Shown here one piece after another: positions 52,970 to 60,911 of a stretch of DNA of 64,000 nt. Every line of letters begins with the position of its first letter. The first letter of the stretch is position 1. Location of the stretch: positions 496,001 through 560,000 of the forward strand of contig CAWFHD010000003.1 in the NCBI GenBank assembly GCA_963815475.1, given 5' to 3'. The DNA comes from Sulfopaludibacter sp963815475 (GTDB taxonomy: Bacteria; Acidobacteriota; Terriglobia; Bryobacterales; Bryobacteraceae). The notes below the pieces were generated by a model, which was not told the origin of the DNA, did not search any database, and worked only from the letters and a program-made list of their open reading frames with translations. The position numbers were made by a program, and so were the translations under genes.

Positions 52970-53294
52970 TATCGATGTCTCCTTCTGCCGATTGCGGCAT
53001 GGGGTGAATGAGTACGGGCTCCTTTACCATCCGTTCCAGCAGGCACGCGGCGCCCGAGAGCGCGAGCCAACTCATTAGCCACTCCGCCGGCCTGATCGAA
53101 ACAAACAACGCCGCGGGAGCGGCGATCCAGAGACTCAGGCAATAGAAGCAGTCCATCAGTTTGCCTGCCAGGCCTTGGCCGAGCAGGGCACGAATTCGGA
53201 AGATGAGATCGGCAGGGCCGTCCTCGCTCGCCAGCAGGTGTGTCACCCGCCAGGTTGCGAGAACGGCCACGGCAAATCTCATCCAATCACTCAT
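52884..53294 (-). CDS. DUF1360-like small membrane protein
   Basis: A 136-aa protein with two to three hydrophobic helices. ATWRVTHLLASEDGPADLIFRIR and the MDCFYCLSLWIAAPAAL motif (CxxCxxxW) are typical of DUF1360 proteins, followed by a third helix WLALSGAACLLERMV. The cytoplasmic C-terminus overlaps the start of the next gene. Function unknown. It lies 40 bp downstream of the cysteine-module gene on the same strand, so the three genes likely form one transcription unit. Confidence 0.75.
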   Translation of the reverse strand: MSDWMRFAVAVLATWRVTHLLASEDGPADLIFRIRALLGQGLAGKLMDCFYCLSLWIAAPAALFVSIRPAEWLMSWLALSGAACLLERMVKEPVLIHPMPQSAEGDIDNVLRKETITASEHSITGAGAERSPIHSL

Positions 53295-53334
53295 CGTGGA
53301 ACCTGTTTTGTGCCCGATTCATAGACCGCAGGCA

Positions 53335-55674
53335 CTACTCGTTCCCCGATGTTGTACAGAACGGGATGTAGTCGGAGAACGTGCCGTCTACTTGGCCGCA
53401 ACCAGTCGTGAGGTTCAGTGTTGCCTGCAGCCACACAAGGTACGCGCACGGCTGGAGACTCGTCATATCGAAGGGCGTTCCCGCGGAGCCCGAAGCGATG
53501 TTAGTGTCATAGTCAACCAACACCTGGACGCCTGGGGCCGGCGCGGCGGTGAAGGTGATCGAGATAGCACCGGTAACATAGTTGATGCTCCCGGAGATTC
53601 CGACACCGGTAATGGCGCCAATGGCATTATCTTTCCCGGTCACCGCGCCCGTATTGATCCGGATGGAACCGGGCAACACAGGCGTCACGAGCGTCCCAGT
53701 GAAAACGGTGGTCGCACCGTTCCCTGTGCCAATCACCTGTCCGTGATTCGGTTGAATCGGCAAAGTGATGGACCCGCCTGGAGGAACCGTCATGGTTGAG
53801 ACCCCAGGACCCTGGAGAAACACCCTGCATGACCCAAGATACGGGTGATAGGCGCTATACAGGATGTGGATGACGTCATCCAGGCGAGCGCATCCACCCT
53901 CAGTGTCCAATTCGTGTATGTCCACCGAAAGGACCAGAGGCGAAGTAGTAATGGGAGAGGGAGGCGGAGGGAGCGGTCCCGGCCATTCCGGATGCTGTAT
54001 GTAGCTGTATGTCGTGTTGCTCAGCGCGATCGCCCTCAAGGAATTAGAACTCACCGGTGTGAAACCGACCACGGTTCGACACTCGAAATTGATCTGGAAC
54101 ACCGGCTTTTGCGAGAGGGCCACCGCCGGCATGCTATCGCCGGCAACCAGCTTAGGTGGCGGCGGTGGAGTGAGACCGGTAAGGTCAAACACCTCGTTGG
54201 TCAGCTTCGTGCTGTCGAGCTGAATCAGGCCGATGGCTCCTTCTCCCGTAAACAGGCCCGTCGCGCCTATGGAGTCGTCATTGAGACGCGGCACCTGGAT
54301 CCAACCGTTAGCATCCGCATCGGTGTTTACCGAGACAGACAGGTCGGGCCCAAACTCTTGTGGGATACTTTGCGGCGGCGCACCGGGATTATTCACAAAG
54401 AACTCGGCTGACCCTGTCTGCCAGCTTGTGCCGTTCCAAAACTGGAATTGGAGCGTCCCTATGACGGTAGGTGGAATCATCGAGCCCGCAATCGGCACAA
54501 CGGGATTCGGGTTCGGAGTAACTCCACTATAGTTCTGGTAAGTGAAACGGTACTCAAGTGCCTCCGGCGCCGTGCCGTCGGGAATCAGACCGATGAGGGG
54601 AATCGTTGACGTAAAGGCGAGGGCGCCGCTGACGGTGGTGCCGTTAGCGTTGAAGTCGCTGGTAGGCGGTCCAACGCGATAGCAACCCACCCTGGTGAAC
54701 ATGGGAATGATTTGCGAGGGCGGCAGGCACACGCATCTGCAGAATTCGTAGCAGGTGACCGTGCCTACCCACGCGCACACTTGCCAGCAGTAAGGCTCCA
54801 GACGGAAACGCGAAACGATCGCACCATAGGCCTTCGCGTCGCGGTTTTGGACGGCTCTTACAAGGTCGCCGAGCACGCGAGCCTGGCCGGCCAACTGCCT
54901 CGCTGCCAGCGCGAAGTTCATCGCCTCCTCAATGGCATACGCGCCAGTTAGAATCGGGACCGGGAACTCGCACAGTTCGCGGCACACCCAAACGTGCCGC
55001 CAAACGCAGATCAAACTGCATATGACTTCGCACTGGGATGTGAAACCGGCTTCGTTGACGGTAGCTCGCAAGGTCTCACAGTCGAGAGCGATGGCGGATC
55101 TCTCAATAGCGGCGAAGACCTTTTCGTTTTCAACTACGGAACCGATAAACTTGCCGGCCGCCTGCAACTCGGTGGCGGGGTCCGGAAGCAGGACGCTTAC
55201 GGGCCGGCAGACAACCTCGCAGACGCGTTCATACCCAATGGAGCAGATCCAGTAGCACAGTAGTTGGCAGAAGTCAGCGAGTTTCAACTCGTCAAGAACG
55301 GCGCGGTAGGCGGTTCCATCACCGCAGGCAGCGGCATCCACCGCACGGCGCAGGAGTTGCTCGTTCGAGGCGAGTTTCGCGACGGCGCGCGCGAAGTCCC
55401 GCAGATTGGGGACGTCCGCCTTGTCGCGGGACGATCCGCAGATTTCCACGCATCGCAGAACACACAGTTTGATCCGTACCCACTCGCAGATCAGTTCGCA
55501 ATAGGGAAGCATTTCGAGGCGCTCCAGAACCCATCGAAAGGCGCTGGCGTCCTTTGACTCGAAGGCAGCTACCGCTGCGGCAAATCCGCCGCTGTTTTGG
55601 GCAAGGCGTCCGATCGCGTCGGACTGCGAGGCTAACCGGCTGACAGCATTGTCAGTCGAATCGGGACTACTCAT
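53335..55674 (-). CDS. Large protein with four cysteine-rich modules and a beta-rich C-terminal region
   Basis: 779 aa with GGAGGAG RBS before ATG 55674 and no signal peptide. Residues about 30-330 hold four related modules of about 75-80 aa; each has an acidic helical part with DAxAxxxVLxRL-like sequence followed by a five-cysteine motif. Modules 1 and 4 read Cx3Cx7Cx3Cx3C, modules 2 and 3 read Cx3Cx3Cx7Cx3C, with an aromatic residue just before or after the first Cys. The C-terminal 420 residues are Gly/Thr/Pro-rich and beta-like; the stretch TGNGATTVFTGTL ... YVTGAISITFTAAPAPGVQVLVDYD resembles a segment common in phage tail and structural proteins. No overall family is recognised. Metal binding or disulfide-linked oligomerisation are possible. 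Confidence 0.8.
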   Translation of the reverse strand: MSSPDSTDNAVSRLASQSDAIGRLAQNSGGFAAAVAAFESKDASAFRWVLERLEMLPYCELICEWVRIKLCVLRCVEICGSSRDKADVPNLRDFARAVAKLASNEQLLRRAVDAAACGDGTAYRAVLDELKLADFCQLLCYWICSIGYERVCEVVCRPVSVLLPDPATELQAAGKFIGSVVENEKVFAAIERSAIALDCETLRATVNEAGFTSQCEVICSLICVWRHVWVCRELCEFPVPILTGAYAIEEAMNFALAARQLAGQARVLGDLVRAVQNRDAKAYGAIVSRFRLEPYCWQVCAWVGTVTCYEFCRCVCLPPSQIIPMFTRVGCYRVGPPTSDFNANGTTVSGALAFTSTIPLIGLIPDGTAPEALEYRFTYQNYSGVTPNPNPVVPIAGSMIPPTVIGTLQFQFWNGTSWQTGSAEFFVNNPGAPPQSIPQEFGPDLSVSVNTDADANGWIQVPRLNDDSIGATGLFTGEGAIGLIQLDSTKLTNEVFDLTGLTPPPPPKLVAGDSMPAVALSQKPVFQINFECRTVVGFTPVSSNSLRAIALSNTTYSYIQHPEWPGPLPPPPSPITTSPLVLSVDIHELDTEGGCARLDDVIHILYSAYHPYLGSCRVFLQGPGVSTMTVPPGGSITLPIQPNHGQVIGTGNGATTVFTGTLVTPVLPGSIRINTGAVTGKDNAIGAITGVGISGSINYVTGAISITFTAAPAPGVQVLVDYDTNIASGSAGTPFDMTSLQPCAYLVWLQATLNLTTGCGQVDGTFSDYIPFCTTSGNE

Positions 55675-55881
55675 GTCGTCTCCTCCGTATATATCGATCT
55701 TCTGAGTCCGAGATATAGTGATCGCGAAGGAAACTCCGTTTCATGGGGAAGAAACCGGGTGGATGCATGGGTTCCCGGTGTAACAAAATGTCAGATACTG
55801 ATTAGTGGGAAGTTATCCCAAAGGAGGGACTAACAGGCGGGACTTAGCAATCTCGACTAGACACCGGTAGCGCGAGGAAAC

Positions 55882-56094
55882 TTAGTTTCGCCCGGTCCAC
55901 CGGCGAAACAGCGCAAAGGCGCCGCCCGCGACCAAACTCGCACCCAGGAACCAGCGCGTGACAGGCAATCCAATGAGACCGATGACGACGATGCTCAACG
56001 CCACCAGCAGACCGGCCACGCCACCGCCGACCGGAATTTTACTGATATTGATGCCGGGATGCGGCACATCGACTGATTGCACCGGCCTTTGCAT
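55882..56094 (-). CDS. Small two-helix membrane protein
   Basis: A 70-aa protein starting at ATG 56094 with AGGAGG 6 nt upstream. It has a short N-terminus (MQRPVQSVDVPHPGINISKIP) and two hydrophobic helices (GGGVAGLLVALSIVVIGLIGL and WFLGASLVAGGAFALFRRW). The longer open frame to 56445 is a shadow of the next gene. Function unknown; it may belong with the adjacent membrane protein upstream. Confidence 0.75.
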   Translation of the reverse strand: MQRPVQSVDVPHPGINISKIPVGGGVAGLLVALSIVVIGLIGLPVTRWFLGASLVAGGAFALFRRWTGRN

Positions 56095-56141
56095 ATAGCC
56101 TCCTAATCGTCGCTCTCTTTCAATATACCTCTGCTGGAGAC

Positions 56142-57332
56142 TCACGCATCCGTTCGCGACGCCCGATGGCGATTGCGCTTCCGCCAAAGGAGCCATCCGT
56201 CGAGGATCGCGATCGCAGCGGTGAGATAGGGCAGGCGCGAGCCAGTCCAGAGGGCCGCCTGAATGCGCGCTCGAAGCTGTGCGGCCTTCCTGTTTGCCTC
56301 CGCTGGAACGGTGACGGATTGGCCCCAGTTCATGGTCTTGAGCCGGGACAGAAAACCCTGGCGAACCGAACCTTCGAGGTTGTACACTCCAACGACCTCT
56401 GAGAAATGGCCGGCAGCGATCACATCGCGGGAGAATTCGTTCCAATTCAGCGGACCGAACCTGGCGTCGAATTGAGAATCGCCGGCCGTACTGCCGACGG
56501 CGAGTAACTGCGCTTCCGGCCCGTATGCTGAGATCAGGGCCGAGTCAATGGCCCGGTTAAAGTTGGTGTAAGTCATGAAGACTTCGCGATTGCCGTGCAC
56601 GTCCACAATGCCGAAGAGCCGTTCCAGCAAGTGGGAGTGGACTTTGCGCTCGTCGGCAATGAAGGGGAACTGGTAAGTGTCCACCCGATAACCGTCGGCT
56701 TGAATCCGCTGGATCAAGACGGCATAGGCATTTCTGGGACGGTCGACGCTGCCGGTGTCAAGACACCGGCGAACCAGCGTACCCACCAGCTTTAATAGAT
56801 GACCTTGTTTCACGGCCCCGAAGTCCTGCAGGCTCGGCTCGATGTCGAGGCCAACACCAGCCCATCGTAGGCCGTAGTCGCCGGTCCACTTTTCAAATGC
56901 TGCGAAGCGCGCGGCAGTCTCCGGCGCGTTGGCCGCACTCACGTAGTAGCCCTGCTCTTGAGGCAGCGCCAGCCATGCGGTCACGGGAATTCCGTTTTCG
57001 TTCAAGCGCCGCACAACGCTTGCCCGGCCGGCGCTCAGGTCGACCAGGGCGAGGGTGATTCCCGCGCCGAGTTGCCGCAAATCATCGATGAGGCTCTGGC
57101 TGGAGAAGAAGGATTGCAGTGGCCCGCTAGCCTGGTCGCAGGCGAACTCCAGGCGCGGCGGCGCGACCGCATTGCCGTCGATTCGAATTTCGCGCGGAAT
57201 CGCCTGGCCCACGTGAGCGGCGATGAAAGCGCGCACAAAGAAGACAACCACGACGGCTACAACGAGTTGCAGGCTGAATATCACGCACCAGATAGCGCCC
57301 CTCAGCACAGCGCGCGGCACAGTCCAACTCAT
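56142..57332 (-). CDS. Membrane-anchored protein with glycosidase-like TIM-barrel features
   Basis: A 396-aa protein with an N-terminal TM helix (AIWCVIFSLQLVVAVVVVFFV), an extracytoplasmic domain and a C-terminal TM helix (YLTAAIAILDGWLLW). Within the large domain ITLALVDLSAGRASVVRRLNENGIPVTAWLALP and RWAGVGLDIEPSLQDF suggest alternating strands and an acidic pair like the DxE motif of GH18-type barrels, but no clear family is recognised. Start at ATG 57332. The gene precedes the small membrane protein on the same strand. Hydrolase function is a hypothesis. Confidence 0.65.
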   Translation of the reverse strand: MSWTVPRAVLRGAIWCVIFSLQLVVAVVVVFFVRAFIAAHVGQAIPREIRIDGNAVAPPRLEFACDQASGPLQSFFSSQSLIDDLRQLGAGITLALVDLSAGRASVVRRLNENGIPVTAWLALPQEQGYYVSAANAPETAARFAAFEKWTGDYGLRWAGVGLDIEPSLQDFGAVKQGHLLKLVGTLVRRCLDTGSVDRPRNAYAVLIQRIQADGYRVDTYQFPFIADERKVHSHLLERLFGIVDVHGNREVFMTYTNFNRAIDSALISAYGPEAQLLAVGSTAGDSQFDARFGPLNWNEFSRDVIAAGHFSEVVGVYNLEGSVRQGFLSRLKTMNWGQSVTVPAEANRKAAQLRARIQAALWTGSRLPYLTAAIAILDGWLLWRKRNRHRASRTDA

Positions 57333-57454
57333 GCTCCTCGATTCGCCTTTGACTCGAGGCTACTCTCATCCGGCAAAGGACACTTCGACGGGCAACGAAT
57401 GGTGGATTCAGCACGTCCGACCGAGTTTCCTCCGATTTTCTCTCCTATTGCAAA

Positions 57455-57485
57455 CCCATAGAAAACGATGTAATGTTTGTATGGG
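57455..57485 (+). promoter_or_regulatory. Inverted repeat upstream of the second PadR gene
   Basis: Arms CCCATA (57455-57460) and TATGGG (57480-57485) bracket AAAAC and GTTT, giving an imperfect inverted repeat 10 bp before the PadR ATG. A TTGCAA (57448-57453) and a TGTAAT (57469-57474) may serve as -35 and -10, though their 15-bp spacing is short. Autoregulation is inferred from position. Confidence 0.4.
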
Positions 57486-57495
57486 AAACCAATAG

Positions 57496-57837
57496 ATGGA
57501 CAAGAAGCAGGATGTCTGGCAAGGGACATTGGCACTGATGGTGCTTCGGACGCTGGAAGCGAAGGGCGCCATGCACGGGTATGGAATCGCGCGGCGGATC
57601 GAGCAAGTCAGCGGCGATCGCCTGATGCTGAACTACGGGACGCTGTACCCTGCCCTGCTCAAACTGGAGCAGGAGGGATACATCGCCTCGGAGTGGGGCG
57701 TGTCCGAGAACAACCGTAAGGCCAAGTTTTACAAGTTGACTCGCGCGGGGCAGGCGCAACTCAGGCGAGAGGCTCGGCAGTGGGCCGAGACCAGCGATAT
57801 CATTGCCCGCTTCTTCATTCCCGAGGAGTCGATGTGA
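57496..57837 (+). CDS. PadR family transcriptional regulator (ADOP-associated)
   Basis: A 113-aa winged-helix protein: DVWQGTLALMVLRTLEAKGAMHGYGIARRIEQV and YGTLYPALLKLEQEGYIASEWG are the HTH and wing, with the Arg/Lys-rich C-terminal helix region. It is longer at the N-terminus than the other two PadR copies. The stop overlaps the start of the downstream permease gene (ATGTGATG), so they are translationally coupled. Confidence 0.92.
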   Translation: MDKKQDVWQGTLALMVLRTLEAKGAMHGYGIARRIEQVSGDRLMLNYGTLYPALLKLEQEGYIASEWGVSENNRKAKFYKLTRAGQAQLRREARQWAETSDIIARFFIPEESM

Positions 57838-58097
57838 TGGGCAAGATTCGAAGCCTGCGCGGACTCGCGATTCGGCTCGCCGGCCTGTTTCACAAGGGAC
57901 GGCAGGAGCGGGAATTGGCGCAGGAGTTCGAATCGCACTTCGAGATGCATGTGGAGGACAATCTCCGCCGGGGCATGACTCCGTCAGAGGCGTTGAGGGA
58001 AGCCAGACTGAAGTTTGGAGGCATCGAATCCGCCCGGGAATCGATGCGGGAGGCGTCGACCCCGCCCGGGAATCGATGCGGGAGGCGTCGACCGTGA
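57837..58097 (+). CDS. ADOP permease prefix domain, split off by a 32-bp duplication
   Basis: Begins at ATG 57837 with the typical prefix domain (RQERELAQEFESHFEMHVEDNLRRGMTPSEALREARLKFGG). It runs through the first copy of the 32-bp repeat as IESARESMREAST and then, because of the second copy, into PPGNRCGRRRP and a TGA at 58095-58097. Without one repeat copy the frame would continue as VMTLETTWQDLRYAMRGL. The stop overlaps an ATG (TGATG), and a GGGAGG lies 8 nt before the GTG at 58094, so the permease core may restart by coupling. Confidence 0.8.
   Translation: MGKIRSLRGLAIRLAGLFHKGRQERELAQEFESHFEMHVEDNLRRGMTPSEALREARLKFGGIESARESMREASTPPGNRCGRRRP
58030..58093. repeat. Perfect 32-bp tandem duplication in the ADOP coding region
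   Basis: Positions 58030-58061 and 58062-58093 are identical over 32 bp. The unit is not a multiple of three, so the second copy shifts the reading frame. It contains ATCGATG and GGGAGG, and the second copy's GGGAGG doubles as a potential RBS for GTG 58094. It could be a real slippage event or an assembly artefact. Confidence 0.93.
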
Positions 58098-59680
58098 TGA
58101 CACTGGAAACCACATGGCAGGATCTGCGCTACGCGATGCGAGGATTGCGCCGGACTCCGGGTTTTGCCGCAACGGCGGTGGCTTCGCTGGCGATCGGAAT
58201 TGGAGCGAGCGTGGCGATTTTCACCCTGGCGGACAATCTTCTGCTGCGCCCGCTGCCCTATCGGGAACCCGACAAGCTGATGATGGTCTGGGAGGTGAAT
58301 CCGCACCACCACGGGACGAATCGGAACGTGATATCGCCCGGCAATTTTCTCGACTGGAAGGCGCGCAACACGGTCTTCGCGAACATGGCGGTGTTTGCCG
58401 ACGGGCCGGCGCCATTGGCAGACGGAACTCGCGTGGAAGAGTTGGAGGTGCAGTACGTGGGCGCCGATCTGCTGCCCATGCTGGGAGTGCAGCCATGGCG
58501 GGGACGCCTGTTTACCCCGGCCGAAGCGCTGCCTAACAGTGCGGAGGTGGTGTTGATTAGTTACCGCCTGTGGCAGAGCTGGTTTGGCGGCGACGAAAAT
58601 GTGATTGGGCGCAAAGTGCAACTGGCCGCGCGGCCAGCCACGATCATCGGAGTGATGCCGCCGGGGTTCTACTTCCGCAACCGTAATACGGATGTGTGGA
58701 ACCCTCTGGCACTCGACCCCGCGCGCGATTACCGTAAGACTGCCGGCCGGTACCTCATGAGCGTCGCGCGCCTCAAGCCCGGCGCCACGCGTGATCAGGC
58801 TCAGGCTCAGATGACGGCAATCGCGCGGCGACTGGAAGCCGAATACCCAAGATTCGACACCAACTGGACCGTGAATGTGGAGTCGCTGCGAGAATCGCTG
58901 GTGAGCGACGTGAGGACGTCGATGCTGGTGCTGCTGGGGGCGGCGGGACTGTTTCTGGCGGTGGCCTGCGTCAATGTGGCGAACCTGCAATTGGGCCGCT
59001 ATATGACACGGCGGCGCGAGATGGCGGTGCGGGTCGCTATGGGCGCGGGCCGCTGGCGTGTTATCCGGCAGCTTATCACTGAGAGCGTGATGCTGGGATT
59101 AGCCGGTGGATTCCTCGGCGTGGTGTTGGCCCATTGGACCGTGCGGGGACTGCTGGCGCTGGCGCCGTTGGAATTGTCGCGCAATATCTCGGTGGAAGTG
59201 GATTACCGGATCGTCGTGTTCGCCGTAGCGGTCTCGATCCTGACGGGAATCATCTTTGGTCTGGCTCCGAGCGTGGTGGCTTCGCGGCCCGACGTGACGA
59301 AGGGACTGCGCGAGGATAGCCGGGCGAGCGTCGGCGGCGCTGGACGTATGCGGGCCGGGCTGGTAGCGGTGGAAGTGGCGCTATCGGTGATGCTGCTGGC
59401 TGGAGCGGGGCTGCTCTTCCGCACGCTGATGGGATTGCAGGGTGTGGACCCGGGGTTGAGCGCTGCGCGCGTGCTGACTTTTCGCGTGCAGCTTCCCGGC
59501 GCGCGGTATCGTCAGGGAAGCGATCGAACGCGGTTTTTCACGCGGGCTCTGGAGCAGATGGAAGGTCTGCCCGGCGTGGAATCCGCCAGCGCCGTGAGTT
59601 ACCTGCCATTCAACGGTATGGCGGCGGGCACGGGTGTGACGATTGCGGGGCGCTGCCGGCGAAGCCCGGCGAGGAGTTGA
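58094..59680 (+). CDS. ADOP permease, core part (first periplasmic domain, FtsX 1)
   Basis: Runs from the possible restart codon (GTG 58094 or ATG 58097) as MTLETTWQDLRYAMRGLRRTPGFAATAVASLAIGIGASVAIF. MacB-type core 1, FtsX domain 1 (LAVACVNVANLQLGRYMTRRREMAVRVAMGAGRWRVIRQL) and the start of core 2 (FNGMAAGTGVTIAG) are present. The frame then degrades to RCRRSPARS and stops. The continuation is in the frame of 59677-60522; one missing base near 59647-59652 (GGGGCG) restores AKPGEELTATIRTV. Other ADOP copies in this window have no such break. Confidence 0.85.
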   Translation: MMTLETTWQDLRYAMRGLRRTPGFAATAVASLAIGIGASVAIFTLADNLLLRPLPYREPDKLMMVWEVNPHHHGTNRNVISPGNFLDWKARNTVFANMAVFADGPAPLADGTRVEELEVQYVGADLLPMLGVQPWRGRLFTPAEALPNSAEVVLISYRLWQSWFGGDENVIGRKVQLAARPATIIGVMPPGFYFRNRNTDVWNPLALDPARDYRKTAGRYLMSVARLKPGATRDQAQAQMTAIARRLEAEYPRFDTNWTVNVESLRESLVSDVRTSMLVLLGAAGLFLAVACVNVANLQLGRYMTRRREMAVRVAMGAGRWRVIRQLITESVMLGLAGGFLGVVLAHWTVRGLLALAPLELSRNISVEVDYRIVVFAVAVSILTGIIFGLAPSVVASRPDVTKGLREDSRASVGGAGRMRAGLVAVEVALSVMLLAGAGLLFRTLMGLQGVDPGLSAARVLTFRVQLPGARYRQGSDRTRFFTRALEQMEGLPGVESASAVSYLPFNGMAAGTGVTIAGRCRRSPARS

Positions 59681-60522
59681 CCGCAACCATACGGACCGTG
59701 ATGCCTGGCTACTTCGGCGCCATCGGAATCCCGGTGAAGAGAGGCCGTGCCTTCACGACCGCCGATAACACGGAAGACTCGCCCTACCGATTTGTGGTGA
59801 ACGAGGCCTTTGTGCAGAAGTATATGACTGCTGAGGAGCCTTTGGGACAGCAGATCAGTGCAGACATGGGCGACAAAAATCCCTTCGGCGAAATCATCGG
59901 TGTCGTGGGCAACGTAAAGGAAGGCGCGCTGGATAAGGAGCCGACTCCCACGGTTTACTACATCCACTCGCACCTGAGCTACACCGGCATGGTGTTCGTA
60001 TTGCGTGCCAAGAGCGATCCTCTGAGCCTGGCGGACGCGGCGCGGCGGATTATTCATGGGATGGATGCAGCGCAACCCGTGGCTCAAGTTCGCACCATGG
60101 AGTCGATTGTTGGCGAGACGTTCGCGCGGCAGAGGTTCAGCGCGCTGCTGTTGGGCGGGTTCTCGCTAGTGTCGCTATTACTGGCGGCTGTTGGGATCTA
60201 TGGTGTGATGGCTTACTCGGTGAACGAGCGGACGCGTGAGATCGGCCTGCGCGTGGCTCTGGGCGCGGAGCCCGGGCGAATTCTGAAGCTGGTGCTCGCC
60301 GGCGGAATGCGGGTTGTGGTGCTGGGCGCGGTGGCGGGAATGGGCGGCGCATTGGCTCTCACCGGCCTGCTGAAGAGCCTGCTATTCGGTGTAGAGTCGC
60401 GCGACGCGGCTACTTTCGCCGCAGTGCCCGTAGTGCTGATTGCAGTTGCGCTGCTGGCTGCCTACCTGCCCGCGCGAAGGGCTTCGCGGCTCGCCCCCAT
60501 GGATGCGCTGCGGGCGGAGTAG
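59677..60522 (+). CDS. ADOP permease, C-terminal part (FtsX domain 2)
   Basis: Reads TATIRTVMPGYFGAIGIPVKRGRAFTTADN and continues through core 2 and the second FtsX domain (LVSLLLAAVGIYGVMAYSVNERTREIGLRVALGAEPGRILKLVLAGG), ending in ARRASRLAPMDALRAE. The ATG listed at 59677 is inside the natural protein, so this is not an independent gene. Together with the two parts upstream it makes a permease of about 885 aa with the two breaks repaired. Confidence 0.85.
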   Translation: MTATIRTVMPGYFGAIGIPVKRGRAFTTADNTEDSPYRFVVNEAFVQKYMTAEEPLGQQISADMGDKNPFGEIIGVVGNVKEGALDKEPTPTVYYIHSHLSYTGMVFVLRAKSDPLSLADAARRIIHGMDAAQPVAQVRTMESIVGETFARQRFSALLLGGFSLVSLLLAAVGIYGVMAYSVNERTREIGLRVALGAEPGRILKLVLAGGMRVVVLGAVAGMGGALALTGLLKSLLFGVESRDAATFAAVPVVLIAVALLAAYLPARRASRLAPMDALRAE

Positions 60523-60541
60523 ATTTGCCAGTCCTGGCGTC

Positions 60542-60564
60542 TCGATATAGAATATCTATATCGA
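60542..60564 (+). promoter_or_regulatory. Palindromic operator upstream of the third PadR gene
   Basis: Perfect 9-bp arms TCGATATAG (60542-60550) and CTATATCGA (60556-60564) around AATAT, 13 bp before the PadR ATG. The core TCGATAT is shared with the palindrome in front of the first PadR gene (48928-48939). A TATAAC box at 60570-60575 lies almost at the ATG, so the mRNA may be leaderless. A PadR autorepression site is likely. Confidence 0.65.
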
Positions 60565-60577
60565 AGCACTATAACAG

Positions 60578-60910
60578 ATGCCGGAACCCGCGCTGGAACT
60601 TCTCAAAGGCACCCTCGACCTCCTCATCCTGCGCACGCTGAATCTGCGCCCCATGCACGGCTCGGCCATCGCGGAACGCATCTCCCAGGTCACGCGCGGG
60701 GCTTTCCAGGTAAAGGCCGGCTCACTTTTTCCGGCACTGCACCGCCTGGAGCAGGAGGGCTGGATCGAGGGAGCATGGCAGGAATCGACCGAGGGACGCC
60801 GCGTGCGTTCGTACACATTGACGCGCGACGGCAGACGGCAACTCGCGGTGGAGAAGAAGACCTGGACGCGCATCGTTGAGGCGATGACCTCGCTGCTGGA
60901 GTCCGCGTAG
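60578..60910 (+). CDS. PadR family transcriptional regulator (ADOP-associated)
   Basis: A 110-aa winged-helix regulator closely resembling the first PadR copy: ELLKGTLDLLILRTLNLRPMHGSAIAERISQVTRG and GSLFPALHRLEQEGWIEGAWQ. ATG 60578 follows a palindromic operator; no clear RBS. The stop is 1 bp before the permease start, so the two form a tightly coupled operon. Confidence 0.93.
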   Translation: MPEPALELLKGTLDLLILRTLNLRPMHGSAIAERISQVTRGAFQVKAGSLFPALHRLEQEGWIEGAWQESTEGRRVRSYTLTRDGRRQLAVEKKTWTRIVEAMTSLLESA

Positions 60911-60911
60911 T

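Noticed and set aside
55882..56445. 187-aa version of the small membrane protein
   Set aside because: The first 117 codons are a shadow of the neighbouring gene; the strong AGGAGG before ATG 56094 fixes the real start.
59677..60522. Independent 281-aa permease gene
   Set aside because: Its N-terminus begins in the middle of a periplasmic domain and the upstream frame joins to it with one base; it is treated as part of the upstream ADOP gene.
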